56,561 nucleotides of DNA from Acetobacter tropicalis. Its GTDB lineage: Bacteria; Pseudomonadota; Alphaproteobacteria; Acetobacterales; Acetobacteraceae. The stretch is taken from positions 1 through 56,561 of the forward strand of contig NZ_LHZQ01000207.1 in assembly GCF_001580915.1 (NCBI RefSeq), read 5' to 3'. This document shows positions 38,265-46,807 of the stretch, one piece after another. Made by a program: the position numbers and the translations under genes. Every line of letters begins with the position of its first letter. The first letter of the stretch is position 1. Under the pieces are notes generated by a model, which saw only the letters and a program-made list of their open reading frames with translations, searched no databases and was not told the DNA's origin.

Positions 38265-38292
38265 AAACAGGCGGCTTCGGCCGCCTGTTTTT
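38265..38292 (+). terminator. Terminator of the GGT-like gene
   Basis: Perfect 11-bp stem AAACAGGCGGC/GCCGCCTGTTT closed by a TTCG tetraloop and running into T's (38288-38292). Confidence 0.92.
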
Positions 38293-38302
38293 GGCTTGAA
38301 TT

Positions 38303-38317
38303 GTTCTTATTTTGTTC
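38303..38317 (+). promoter_or_regulatory. LexA (SOS) box upstream of recA
   Basis: GTTC-N7-GTTC, exactly the LexA consensus of alphaproteobacteria, with an AT-rich N7. It lies about 200 bases before the recA start and overlaps a TTGAAT sequence that could be a -35 element, so repressor binding would block the promoter. Strong support for SOS control of recA. Confidence 0.85.
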
Positions 38318-38515
38318 TAAATAAAATGGAACAGAACCAGAGGTCTGACACTGTGGAGTCTTTCTCGCGTGATGCTCGTCATTGCGGGGGGCGGCGTTTT
38401 TATGGCAGGTCTTGAGAAAAGCGCGTTGGAATAAAAGCTTCAGTCTGAGGCTTCTTGTCCCCAGCGTGAGATGCGCCTTTGGCCGGAGCCGGAGGCAACA
38501 GGGAAAAGGTGAAGC

Positions 38516-39538
38516 ATGGATAAGGCAAAAGCCCTTGAAGGTGCACTGGGGCAGATTGAACGCGCTTTTGGCAAAGGCTCCGTTATGCGTTTGGGCCAGC
38601 GCCCGCGTGAACAGGCGGATGTAATTCCTACCGGTTCTCTGGGGCTGGATATTGCTCTGGGTATTGGTGGCCTGCCGCGTGGCCGCGTGATTGAAATCTA
38701 TGGGCCGGAAAGTTCCGGTAAAACCACGCTGGCGCTGCATGCCATTGCAGAAGCGCAGAAGCGCGGCGGCACGTGTGCCTTTATTGACGCCGAACACGCG
38801 CTGGACCCCGGTTACGCAAAAAAGCTGGGTGTGGATGTTGATAACCTGCTGATCAGCCAGCCAGATGCTGGTGAACAGGCGCTGGAAATTGCCGATACGC
38901 TGGTACGCTCCGGTGCCATTGATGTTCTGGTCGTGGACAGTGTGGCGGCTCTGGTCCCGCGTGCGGAACTTGAAGGCGATATGGGCGACAGCCACGTGGG
39001 CCTGCATGCCCGCCTGATGAGCCAGGCGCTGCGCAAGCTGACAGGCTCGGTTGCCCGCTCCAACACCATGATGATCTTCCTCAATCAGATCCGTCTGAAA
39101 ATCGGGGTCATGTTTGGTAATCCGGAAACCACAACGGGCGGTAACGCGCTGAAATTCTACGCTTCTGTGCGCCTTGATATCCGCCGGGTCGGGTCCATCA
39201 AGGACAAGGACGAGGTTGTGGGTAATCAGACGCGTGTGAAAGTGGTCAAGAACAAGATGGCTCCGCCGTTCCGGCAGGTGGAATTTGACATCATGTACGG
39301 TGAAGGCATCAGCAAGGTCGGGGAACTGATCGATCTTGGGGTCAAGGCCGGTGTGGTGGAAAAATCCGGCGCATGGTTCTCTTATGACAGCCAGCGCATT
39401 GGGCAGGGGCGTGAGAACTCCAAGCAGTTCCTGCGTGATCACCCTGAAATGGCGGCGGATATTGAACGCAAGGTGCGTGAGCACGCTGGCGTTGTGGCAG
39501 AAGCCATGATGACCGCGCCGGAACAGGAAGAAGAGTAA
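38516..39538 (+). CDS. recA: Recombinase RecA
   Basis: ATP-dependent strand exchange protein and activator of LexA self-cleavage. Walker [10 protein letters not shown] is at about residue 63, Walker [12 protein letters not shown] at about 137, the L1/L2 region shows [19 protein letters not shown] and [23 protein letters not shown], and the acidic tail ends EQEEE. Length 340 residues is normal. GGAAAAGG precedes ATG. It is regulated by the LexA box at 38303 and is followed by a terminator. Confidence 0.98.
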   Translation: MDKAKALEGALGQIERAFGKGSVMRLGQRPREQADVIPTGSLGLDIALGIGGLPRGRVIEIYGPESSGKTTLALHAIAEAQKRGGTCAFIDAEHALDPGYAKKLGVDVDNLLISQPDAGEQALEIADTLVRSGAIDVLVVDSVAALVPRAELEGDMGDSHVGLHARLMSQALRKLTGSVARSNTMMIFLNQIRLKIGVMFGNPETTTGGNALKFYASVRLDIRRVGSIKDKDEVVGNQTRVKVVKNKMAPPFRQVEFDIMYGEGISKVGELIDLGVKAGVVEKSGAWFSYDSQRIGQGRENSKQFLRDHPEMAADIERKVREHAGVVAEAMMTAPEQEEE

Positions 39539-39548
39539 AACCCGCCTG

Positions 39549-39602
39549 AAACCTCAACCCGAAACGTGTGAGAGGTTTTTTGGAGGCTGGTAAGCCAGCC
39601 TC
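39549..39602. terminator. recA terminator region with second hairpin
   Basis: Stem AAACCTC/GAGGTTT (39549-39555 with 39572-39578) runs into TTTTTT and suits recA. Immediately after it GAGGCTGG-TAAG-CCAGCCTC (39583-39602) forms a second hairpin abutting the stop of the convergent GNAT gene. Confidence 0.75.
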
Positions 39603-40184
39603 TCAGGGGGAAACCGGGCGGCTGAGAAGGCTTGCTTCTGCATCATAAGAGGCCAGTACTGCCCGTTCTGCTTCTGAAATTGCTTCTGGCGCAAAACCCT
39701 GTTTGCGCCAGAATGTCTGGGCATGCCGAGTAGATGTCAGGCTTAGCAGCGGTACACCGAGCCTACGGGCCGCGTCTTCTGCCAGCGCAATGGCCTTTTG
39801 GGCGGCTCCCTGCCCTCTGGCGCGTTCTGCCAGAACCAGATCATGAATATACCAGCGGTCTGCCGGAACAGGCAGGCTTCCCAGCAGCGTGTTGAGCGGA
39901 GGGCTTATGCTGCCCCGCCACGGATGGCTGAGCATATAGCCCATTACTCCCTCAGAACCGGAAAGCACCCAACATCCCTGAGGTGCAAGTGCCAGCCGTT
40001 CCGTGAAAATTTCGTTATCTTCCGGATAATCCGTGTGCACGATGGCTGCCAGCGCGGTGGTTGCCGCAAGATCGGCTGGCATCATGGGACGCCAGATGGT
40101 ATTTGCGGAAAATAGTGTCATGACAGGTTTGCCACGGCCTCGGCCTGAGTAAGAGAGAACATGAGTCCTCGCATTATCATGCAA
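39603..40184 (-). CDS. GNAT family N-acetyltransferase
   Basis: Acetyl-CoA-dependent acetyltransferase, 193 residues. The acetyl-CoA loop is VLAERARGQGAAQKAIALAE (about residue 117) and the C-terminal FWRKQGFAP segment is typical. Substrate is not readable. Start ATG 40184 has AAGG upstream; ATG 40121 would give a more usual short N-terminus. It is divergent from the ModE-like gene by 29 bases and convergent with recA. Confidence 0.85.
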   Translation of the reverse strand: MHDNARTHVLSYSGRGRGKPVMTLFSANTIWRPMMPADLAATTALAAIVHTDYPEDNEIFTERLALAPQGCWVLSGSEGVMGYMLSHPWRGSISPPLNTLLGSLPVPADRWYIHDLVLAERARGQGAAQKAIALAEDAARRLGVPLLSLTSTRHAQTFWRKQGFAPEAISEAERAVLASYDAEASLLSRPVSP

Positions 40185-40213
40185 AAAGCCTTCCAGCCAA
40201 AGCAGGCAGCCTG

Positions 40214-40573
40214 ATGCCAGAGCGGATAAGACTAACTCTGCGTGTGGATGCAGATGGCAAGGCTGCTTTGGGGCACGGTAAAATCCGCCTGCTTGAGATG
40301 CTGGCGGAAACCGGGTCCATTTCTGCGGCAGGTCGTGCCATGGGAATGTCTTATCGTCGGACGTGGTTGCTGGTGGATAGCCTCAATCAGTTGTTCAAAG
40401 CGCCTCTTGTCGCTACGCGCCCCGGAGGCGGGGGCGGTGCTTTTCTGACAGAAGAGGGTGAGGCTGTTATCCGGTTTTATCGGGCGATAGAGCAGGAGGC
40501 GTCTCAGGCCTCAGCCCAGAATCTGGACAGATTAGCGCAGCTTCTTGCGCCGGAGAGGGCGGAATGCCCTTAA
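40214..40573 (+). CDS. ModE-type winged helix-turn-helix regulator (DNA-binding domain only)
   Basis: A 119-residue DNA-binding protein with the ModE N-terminal domain: KIRLLEMLAETGSISAAGRAMGMSYRRTWLLVDSLN (about residues 22-57) and TRPGGGGGAFLTEEGEAVIRFYRA. It lacks the C-terminal molybdate-binding MOP domains of E. coli ModE, so it may sense no ligand or partner with a separate MOP protein. No modABC or molybdenum cofactor genes are adjacent. It sits 45 bases before opgG. Confidence 0.9.
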   Translation: MPERIRLTLRVDADGKAALGHGKIRLLEMLAETGSISAAGRAMGMSYRRTWLLVDSLNQLFKAPLVATRPGGGGGAFLTEEGEAVIRFYRAIEQEASQASAQNLDRLAQLLAPERAECP

Positions 40574-40618
40574 AAAGCCGTAACGAAGCAACAAACCTGT
40601 CAAAAAAGTAAAACGATT

Positions 40619-42196
40619 ATGCCGTCCATTAACGGAATGCGGGAGATTGGTGTGTCATCATCCATTCAGCGACGTGACTTAATAAAGGTTGGGGCCGGGG
40701 CCACCCTTGCTTCTCTGGCCAGTGGTGTGGTGAGCAAGGCCAGAGCGGAAGGGCTGAACGGCGCAATCGGCGCGTTTGATGATGGCACGGTACGTCAGAT
40801 TGCCAAGCAGCTTGCCAGTGCACCTTACAAGGCTCCGGATCAGTCTTTGCCCAAAGCCATTGATAATCTGAACTTTGATCAGTTCCGCAGCATTGCCTAT
40901 CGGGAAGAAAAGGCGCTGTGGCATGGCGAGAATCTTGCTTTTGACGCCGAGTTTTTCCCTCGCGGCTTTCTCTATCGCCCCCGCATTGAAATCTACGAAG
41001 TGAAAGACGGCCAATCCGCCGCTGTTCCCTACACACCAGACCTGTTCTCCTACGGAGATCCCTCGCTGGAGGTCACGGATGATCTGGGGTTTGCTGGCCT
41101 GCGCTTGCGCACGGCCATCAATACGCCGGGCGTGATGGAAGAATTCTGTGTATTTCTAGGGGCGTCCTACTTTCGGGCTGTCGGCAAGGGGCAGAATTAC
41201 GGTCTTTCCGCCCGCGGTTTTGCAGATGGCACGGGTGACCCAAAAGGCGAGGAATTTGCGCTGTTCCGTGCCTTCTGGCTGGAAAAGCCGCAGCCCAATG
41301 TTCAGTCCATTGTCATTCATGCGTTGTTGGATAGTCCATCCGTTGCAGGGGCATTCCGCTTTACCATCCGGCCGGGTGACACCACGGTTTTTGATGTCCA
41401 GTCCACTCTGTTCCCGCGCACCAAGATCAGCCAGTCCGGCATCGCGCCGTTGACCGGCATGTTCTATTTTGACGCCAATGACCACAACCATGTGGATGAC
41501 TGGCGGCCGGCTGCGCATGACAGTGAAGCCCTGCAAATGTGGACGGGCAGCGGCCAGCAGCTTTTCCGGCCCCTGCGCAACCCGCTGGACCTCCAGTTCT
41601 CTGCTTTCAATGATGTCTCGCCCCGTGGTTTTGGGCTGATGCAGCGGCGCCGGAACTTCCATGATTTTGAAGATCTGGCTCTGAATTACGAAAAACGCCC
41701 GTCTCTGTGGATTGAACCCATTGGAGATTGGGGAGAAGGCTGGGTAGATCTGGTGGAAATTCCGACGCCCAACGAAGTGAATGACAATATTGTTTCCTTC
41801 TGGCGGCCCAAGGTGCCGTTGGCGGCGGGCAAGGAATACAGTTTCACGTATCGCATGTACTGGGGGTGGGATAACCCCTTCCCCACCTCTCTGGCTCGGA
41901 TTGGGGCAACGCGGGTTGGGTCTGTAACCGATGACAAGAACGCCCGCTTCTTCGCCATTGATTTCATGGGCTCTCCGTTTGACCATCTGCCCAAGGATGC
42001 GCACTTCCATCTGGTGCCGCAGGCATCGGTCGGCACCATCCGCAATGTGGTGGTGGAACCCAATCCCAATATCAACGGGTGGCGCACCACCTTCGAGTTT
42101 GTGCCGGGGGATGAAAAACTGGCGGAGCTGCGTTGTGTTCTGGCCTCTGATACAGGGCCGGTTTCAGAAGAATGGCTCTACCGGTGGACGCCCTGA
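40619..42196 (+). CDS. opgG: Periplasmic glucan biosynthesis protein OpgG/OpgD-like (MdoG family)
   Basis: Periplasmic protein needed for making or branching osmoregulated periplasmic glucans. The N-terminus carries a twin-arginine signal (SSIQRRDLIKVGAGATLASL, about residues 13-32), as in E. coli OpgD; OpgG itself uses Sec. The mature MdoG domain runs from about residue 60 to the end, with NFDQFRSIAYRE, FFPRGFLYRPRIEIYEV, LFSYGDPSLEV and FYFDANDHNHVDDWRPAAHDS (about 280). Length 525 residues is normal. It overlaps or abuts opgH, forming an opgGH operon. The start is not certain; 40637 is possible. Confidence 0.92.
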   Translation: MPSINGMREIGVSSSIQRRDLIKVGAGATLASLASGVVSKARAEGLNGAIGAFDDGTVRQIAKQLASAPYKAPDQSLPKAIDNLNFDQFRSIAYREEKALWHGENLAFDAEFFPRGFLYRPRIEIYEVKDGQSAAVPYTPDLFSYGDPSLEVTDDLGFAGLRLRTAINTPGVMEEFCVFLGASYFRAVGKGQNYGLSARGFADGTGDPKGEEFALFRAFWLEKPQPNVQSIVIHALLDSPSVAGAFRFTIRPGDTTVFDVQSTLFPRTKISQSGIAPLTGMFYFDANDHNHVDDWRPAAHDSEALQMWTGSGQQLFRPLRNPLDLQFSAFNDVSPRGFGLMQRRRNFHDFEDLALNYEKRPSLWIEPIGDWGEGWVDLVEIPTPNEVNDNIVSFWRPKVPLAAGKEYSFTYRMYWGWDNPFPTSLARIGATRVGSVTDDKNARFFAIDFMGSPFDHLPKDAHFHLVPQASVGTIRNVVVEPNPNINGWRTTFEFVPGDEKLAELRCVLASDTGPVSEEWLYRWTP

Positions 42197-44337
42197 GCAT
42201 GCAGGCAACGCAGGGAACCACACCGTTTCAGGCTTTGCCGCCAGAAGCCCCTCTCATCATGCCCGTGCAGGATCTGCACGCAGCACCGGATTGTGAGGGG
42301 CGGCCCCGCATACCCGTAACATCGCCGCGCACTGTTGTGTTCCGGCGGTTGGCGGTGCTGGGGTCGGCCTTTGCCCTGACGGCATACGGCGCATGGCGTA
42401 CACACAAGGTTCTGGACGCCAACGGTGTCTCTACCCTTGGGTTGATCATGTTGGTGCTGTTTGTGGCGCTGTTCATGTGGATTGCGCTGGCGTTTACCTC
42501 TGCGCTGGCAGGGTTTGTGTCTCTCATTACCCGCGGTGGTCTGGGTCTTGGCATTACGCGCTCCGGCCCGTTGCCGGAACTGCGCAGCCGTACGGCTCTG
42601 TTGTTGCCAACCTATAACGAACCGCCTCATCGCGTCATGGCGGGCCTGAAGGCCATTTATCTGAGCCTTCGGGAAACCGGGCAGATGGGAGCGTTTGATC
42701 TTTTCATCCTGTCTGACACCACAAATCCTGATGTATGGATTGAAGAGGAAGCCGCCTTTCTGGCTCTGCGCGAGCAGACAGGTGGCCACCAGAACATTTT
42801 CTATCGACGCCGCCATAACAATGTGGAACGCAAGGCTGGGAATGTGGGCGAATGGGTACGCCGCTTTGGCGGAGCCTATGAGCAAATGGTCACGCTGGAT
42901 GCGGACTCCGTTATGTCCGGAGAAACGCTGGTGCGTATGGCTGGCGCCATGGAGCGGCACCCTACGGTCGGCCTGATTCAGACTTTGCCGGTTATTGTAG
43001 GGGGCACCACCTTATTTGCGCGCATGCAGCAGTTTGCTGGCCGCGTGTATGGACCGATTATTGCGCATGGTATTGCGTGGTGGCATGGCTCGGAAGGGAA
43101 TTACTGGGGCCATAATGCCATTATTCGTACTCGCGCTTTTGCGGGGCAGGCCGGTCTCCCGCATGTGCCGGGGCGGCCGCCTTTTGGCGGGCATATTCTC
43201 AGTCATGATTTTGTCGAAGCTGCGTTGATGCGGCGTGGGGGCTGGGCCATTCATATGGTGCCTGCTCTTGATGGATCTTACGAGGAAAGCCCCCCTTCCC
43301 TGACAGATGTGGCCATTCGTGACCGCCGCTGGTGTCAGGGCAACTTGCAGCATGTGAAAGTTCTGCCCACCAAGGGCCTGCACTGGATCAGCCGCATGCA
43401 CATGATTGTGGGGATCGGGGCTTATGTTACCTCCCCCCTGTGGCTGGTGTTTTTGCTGACCGGTATTCTGATCTCCCTACAGGCACACTTTGAGCGGCCT
43501 GAATATTTTGGGGATACAAAAACCCTTTACCCTCATTGGCCACATGTTGACCCGGTACAGGCGAAATATGTGTTTATCGGCACCATGGCCATTCTGCTGG
43601 CCCCTAAACTGCTGGCGTATGTTGCCCTGCTGTTTGACCGGGTGACCTGCAAAGGGTGTGGCGGCGCTATCAGAGCCGCGGGGTCAGTTCTGGTGGAAAC
43701 GCTGATTGGTGGTCTGATCGCACCCATCGCCATGCTGATCCAGACATCCGGGGTGATGTCCATTCTTTCCGGGCATGATTCCGGCTGGAATACGCAGCGC
43801 CGCGATGATGGCGGTTTTCCGCTGATGGTGGTGGTGCAGCAATATGCCAAATTCACCCTGTTCGGGCTGGTTTTGGGTATTGGCGCGTGGGTGGTTTCTC
43901 CCTCCCTGTTTTTCTGGATGACGCCTGTTCTGTTGGGACTGGTATTTTCCATTCCCTTGGTGGCGCTAACCAGTAGCCGCGCCGTAGGGCAGAATTTCCG
44001 CAAGGCCGGGCTGCTGCTGGTGCCGGAAGAAACATATCCGCCGGATGTGCTGAAAAAACTGGAACATGCGCAGGAAAGCGATGAAGCGCCCCAACTGCCG
44101 GATGATGCCCTGCGTGCCCTGCGTGCAGATACGAGTCTGCTGGCCGCGCACCGTGCCATGTTGCCCCCAGCCCGCAAGGCGGGTGATCCCATCAATGCGG
44201 AAAGGCTGGTGGGACTGGTGAAGGTGGAAGAGGCTCCCACGTTGGCCGCGGCAGAGCGGGCACTCTCTCCCAAGGAAAAGGCGGCTGTTCTTGGGTGTAG
44301 TGAGGGCGTGGACGCTATTTTGCGTTTGCCAGAGTAA
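42172..44337 (+). CDS. opgH: Glucans biosynthesis glucosyltransferase H
   Basis: Inner-membrane GT2 enzyme that polymerises glucose from UDP-glucose for periplasmic glucans. Family segments: RTALLLPTYNEPPHRVMAGLKA (about residue 138), ILSDTTNPDVW, VTLDADSVMSGETLVRM (about 240), GHILSHDFVEAALMRRGGW (about 340) and RDRRWCQGNLQHV (about 382), with about eight membrane helices. At 721 residues it is shorter than E. coli OpgH because the long N-terminal cytosolic tail is absent. Start may be 42172 (overlapping opgG by 25 bases) or 42199 just after the opgG stop. Confidence 0.94.
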   Translation: MALPVDALSMQATQGTTPFQALPPEAPLIMPVQDLHAAPDCEGRPRIPVTSPRTVVFRRLAVLGSAFALTAYGAWRTHKVLDANGVSTLGLIMLVLFVALFMWIALAFTSALAGFVSLITRGGLGLGITRSGPLPELRSRTALLLPTYNEPPHRVMAGLKAIYLSLRETGQMGAFDLFILSDTTNPDVWIEEEAAFLALREQTGGHQNIFYRRRHNNVERKAGNVGEWVRRFGGAYEQMVTLDADSVMSGETLVRMAGAMERHPTVGLIQTLPVIVGGTTLFARMQQFAGRVYGPIIAHGIAWWHGSEGNYWGHNAIIRTRAFAGQAGLPHVPGRPPFGGHILSHDFVEAALMRRGGWAIHMVPALDGSYEESPPSLTDVAIRDRRWCQGNLQHVKVLPTKGLHWISRMHMIVGIGAYVTSPLWLVFLLTGILISLQAHFERPEYFGDTKTLYPHWPHVDPVQAKYVFIGTMAILLAPKLLAYVALLFDRVTCKGCGGAIRAAGSVLVETLIGGLIAPIAMLIQTSGVMSILSGHDSGWNTQRRDDGGFPLMVVVQQYAKFTLFGLVLGIGAWVVSPSLFFWMTPVLLGLVFSIPLVALTSSRAVGQNFRKAGLLLVPEETYPPDVLKKLEHAQESDEAPQLPDDALRALRADTSLLAAHRAMLPPARKAGDPINAERLVGLVKVEEAPTLAAAERALSPKEKAAVLGCSEGVDAILRLPE

Positions 44338-44350
44338 GAGGCCAGAGCAG

Positions 44351-44476
44351 CGTAACAAAACAGGTTACGTGACGTTGAAAAGGCGGGATGAACGGATCAA
44401 GGCGGAAGCATTGGCATAACAGCCAATGCCGAGAGCCGCTTATCCCGCCTGCCATATTGGCTTGGCAAATTTTTTA
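44351..44476 (+). ncRNA. Structured intergenic segment after opgH (candidate RNA or terminator)
   Basis: Three nested or consecutive inverted repeats sit in 126 bases: CGTAAC/GTTACG (44351-44369), an outer AGGCGGGAT/ATCCCGCCT (44381-44389 with 44442-44450) enclosing GCGG/CCGC and a perfect inner GCATTGGC/GCCAATGC stem (44408-44429), then TGCCA/TGGCA (44450-44467) followed by TTTTTT. The last part could act as an opgH terminator. The elaborate rod-like fold exceeds a simple terminator. No known RNA family is recognised. Confidence 0.45.
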
Positions 44477-44557
44477 TACCGCACACACATTGCAGACACA
44501 GTAGACTGAGAAGCAGACCGCGCAGGTCAGGCTGCGACAGAACAGGACAGAAAAATC

Positions 44558-45427
44558 ATGCGTCTGGATGATGAACGCCAAAGCAGCAATATCGAGGACA
44601 GGCGCGGTTCGGGCGGCGGAGGGCGTGCGCCCATCCGTATCGGCAGCATAGGCGGGCTGGTTCTTGTGCTGGGCGCGCTCTATTTTGGAGTCGATCCCCG
44701 ATTGGTGCTTAATCTGCTGGAGGGCGGCGCGCCGTCTGCGGGGACTGGGTCAATGGTGGCACAGCAGGGGCCTGCTCCCGGGAATGATGCACAAAAGCGG
44801 TTCATCTCCAGCGTTCTGGCCTCCACGGAAGATGTCTGGACCACCTATTTTCAGCAGATGGGCCGCACATATCACGAACCGCATCTGGTGCTGTTTAGCG
44901 GCGGAGAGCCATCAGGGTGTGGATATGCGCAGACCTCAGTCGGGCCGTTTTATTGCCCGGCGGATCATAAAGTATATCTCGACCTCGCCTTTTTTCAGGA
45001 ATTGCAGGGCCGGCTTGGGGCTGGCGGAGATTTTGCCAAAGCCTATGTCGTTGCTCATGAAATCGGGCATCATGTTCAGAATGAACTTGGCATCATGCAG
45101 CAGGCACAGACCCAGAGAAGCAGTTTGTCTGAAACGGGTGAAGGCGGTGTGTCTGTCAGGATAGAATTGCAGGCGGATTGCTTTGCTGGCGTGTGGGCCA
45201 AGCGCGCGAATGACGCGAAACAAATCTTGCAGACGGGCGATGTTGAACAGGGCATGAACGCCGCCGCCGCCGTGGGTGATGACCGGTTGCAGAAAATGGC
45301 GCGGGGTTACGCCGTGCCGGATAGCTTTACTCACGGAACGTCCGCGCAGCGGGTGCAGTGGTTCCGCCGGGGGCTTAATTCGGGTGATATCCGCCAGTGT
45401 AATACTTTTGGCAGCCCCTCTCTATAA
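44558..45427 (+). CDS. ypfJ: Neutral zinc metallopeptidase (YpfJ/ImmA-like, membrane-anchored)
   Basis: A 289-residue protein of the putative neutral zinc metallopeptidase family. It starts with RLDDERQSSNIEDRRG, then one membrane helix (GGLVLVLGALYFGVDPRLVL, about 32-51). The catalytic motif is VVAHEIGHHVQNELG (about residue 168) and the third ligand lies in ELQADCFAGVWAKR (about 205), both intact. The active domain should face the periplasm. Family members have no firmly known substrate. It is preceded by a structured intergenic region. Confidence 0.92.
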   Translation: MRLDDERQSSNIEDRRGSGGGGRAPIRIGSIGGLVLVLGALYFGVDPRLVLNLLEGGAPSAGTGSMVAQQGPAPGNDAQKRFISSVLASTEDVWTTYFQQMGRTYHEPHLVLFSGGEPSGCGYAQTSVGPFYCPADHKVYLDLAFFQELQGRLGAGGDFAKAYVVAHEIGHHVQNELGIMQQAQTQRSSLSETGEGGVSVRIELQADCFAGVWAKRANDAKQILQTGDVEQGMNAAAAVGDDRLQKMARGYAVPDSFTHGTSAQRVQWFRRGLNSGDIRQCNTFGSPSL

Positions 45428-45515
45428 CGGGGCTGCCTTTTAAAAGTCCTTTCGGGCCATGCCCTTTTGCTGCCGGTGTCTTTTCAAACAGCTTTCAAAG
45501 GCTGAAAAGCCGTTT

Positions 45516-46469
45516 TCAGGCGCTGGCGGTATCAAGCTCCTTGATGTCGTCCGCGCTGAGTTCCAGTTGCGCGGCTTTTGCAAAACTGGCCACGTGTTCG
45601 CGGCGGGTGGCGCTGGCAATGGGGGCAGTCACCCCCTTACGGGCAATCAGCCATGCCAGCGCAATTTCTGCCTGCTTGGCATTATGGCGGGCTGCCACGG
45701 TATCAAGTGCCTGTAGAATGGCGGTGCCGCGCGGCGTGAGATATTTCTCAATGCCTTCTCCCCGTGTGCTTTGGGCAAGGTCAGCCTTGCTGCGGTATTT
45801 ACCACTCAGAAAGCCGGAAGCAAGGCTGTAGTACGTCACCACGCCAAGCTCTTCCTTGATGCACAGATCACGCAATGCGCCATCGTAAGAGGATCGATCA
45901 TACAGATTGTATTCCGGCTGCAGCACATCGTAGCGCGGCAGTGCGTGGGTTCTGGCTGCATCCAGAGAGGCCTGTAATTGCTCGGCGTTCAGGTTGGAGG
46001 CACCTATAGCACGGATTTTTCCGGCCTTCAGCAGTTTGTCATACGCGCCAAGTGTTTCTTCGTAAGGTGTTTCCGGATCTGGCCAATGAGAGAAATAGAG
46101 GTCAATCCGCTCAATTCCCAAGCGTTTGAGAGATCTGTCAACTGCTTGCATGATCCACCGTTCTGAAAGCCCTTTTTCTTCGGGCTTGCCAAGGTCTGAC
46201 CCCACCTTGGTGAAAATCAGCACCTGATCCCGCTTGCCGGGATTGGCCTTCAGCCAGTTGCCGATAACAGTTTCAGATTCTCCACCTTCATTGCCGGGGC
46301 TCCATCGGGAATAGACATCTGCCGTATCAATGGCGTTGAAGCCATAATCCACAAAGGCATCCAGAATGGAAAAACTGGTTCTCTCATCAATGGTCCAGTC
46401 AAATACATTTCCCCCAAACACGATGGGCGCAATGTTCAGATCCGTTTTGCCAAGAGGGCGAAATTCCAT
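45516..46469 (-). CDS. Aldo/keto reductase
   Basis: NADPH-dependent (beta/alpha)8 oxidoreductase, 317 residues, probably acting on aldehydes or ketoses. Motifs: the opening MEFRPLGKTDLNIAPIVFGG, catalytic Asp/Tyr in FNAIDTADVYSRW (about residue 44), Lys in LIFTKVG (about 82), His in LYFSHWPDPETP (about 126) and cofactor segment LIARKGVTAPIASATR near residue 270. ATG 46469 is chosen over 46502 because AAGGAA lies 7 bases upstream and the conserved domain starts there. Confidence 0.94.
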   Translation of the reverse strand: MEFRPLGKTDLNIAPIVFGGNVFDWTIDERTSFSILDAFVDYGFNAIDTADVYSRWSPGNEGGESETVIGNWLKANPGKRDQVLIFTKVGSDLGKPEEKGLSERWIMQAVDRSLKRLGIERIDLYFSHWPDPETPYEETLGAYDKLLKAGKIRAIGASNLNAEQLQASLDAARTHALPRYDVLQPEYNLYDRSSYDGALRDLCIKEELGVVTYYSLASGFLSGKYRSKADLAQSTRGEGIEKYLTPRGTAILQALDTVAARHNAKQAEIALAWLIARKGVTAPIASATRREHVASFAKAAQLELSADDIKELDTASA

Positions 46470-46807
46470 GATATATTCCTTTTTTCTAGCCGGTTTTTCC
46501 ATCCGTTAAGGCATGACAGGACGGAATAAAATGCCTTTGGCATCCGTCTGCGCATGGCGGAGCCTCTCCTTAACGCTCAGTGTTCAGGAGAGAGGTTCTC
46601 GCTGAAGAAACCAGCCACAAACATGGCACCAAAACGCACGGCGTTCTGGCTTGTTCCCTTGAGAAATCAGGTCTGCATATTATGCCAGTTAACACGCAGA
46701 CATGACAAAAAGGGGAGCTATTTGAAAAATCTGTCCACTCGGTTTTTACGTGTCAGAACGGGGTGATGTTGGGGTGCGACACGCCTGAGGGATGTTTTTC
46801 ATTTAGC
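46470..46807. other. Intergenic region between nagA and the aldo/keto reductase gene
   Basis: No gene is supported in these 338 bases. A 29-base imperfect palindrome (46564-46592, CTCTCCT/AGGAGAG with inner AAC/GTT) and a GCATA-T-TATGC repeat (46674-46684) are the only conspicuous signals. It must contain the nagA transcript end and the reductase promoter, both read on the minus strand. Confidence 0.5.

Noticed and set aside
38003-39484. 493-codon open frame on the minus strand across recA
   Set aside because: It lies antisense to the clear recA gene, its product has no recognisable motif, and such frames are expected opposite GC-biased codons.
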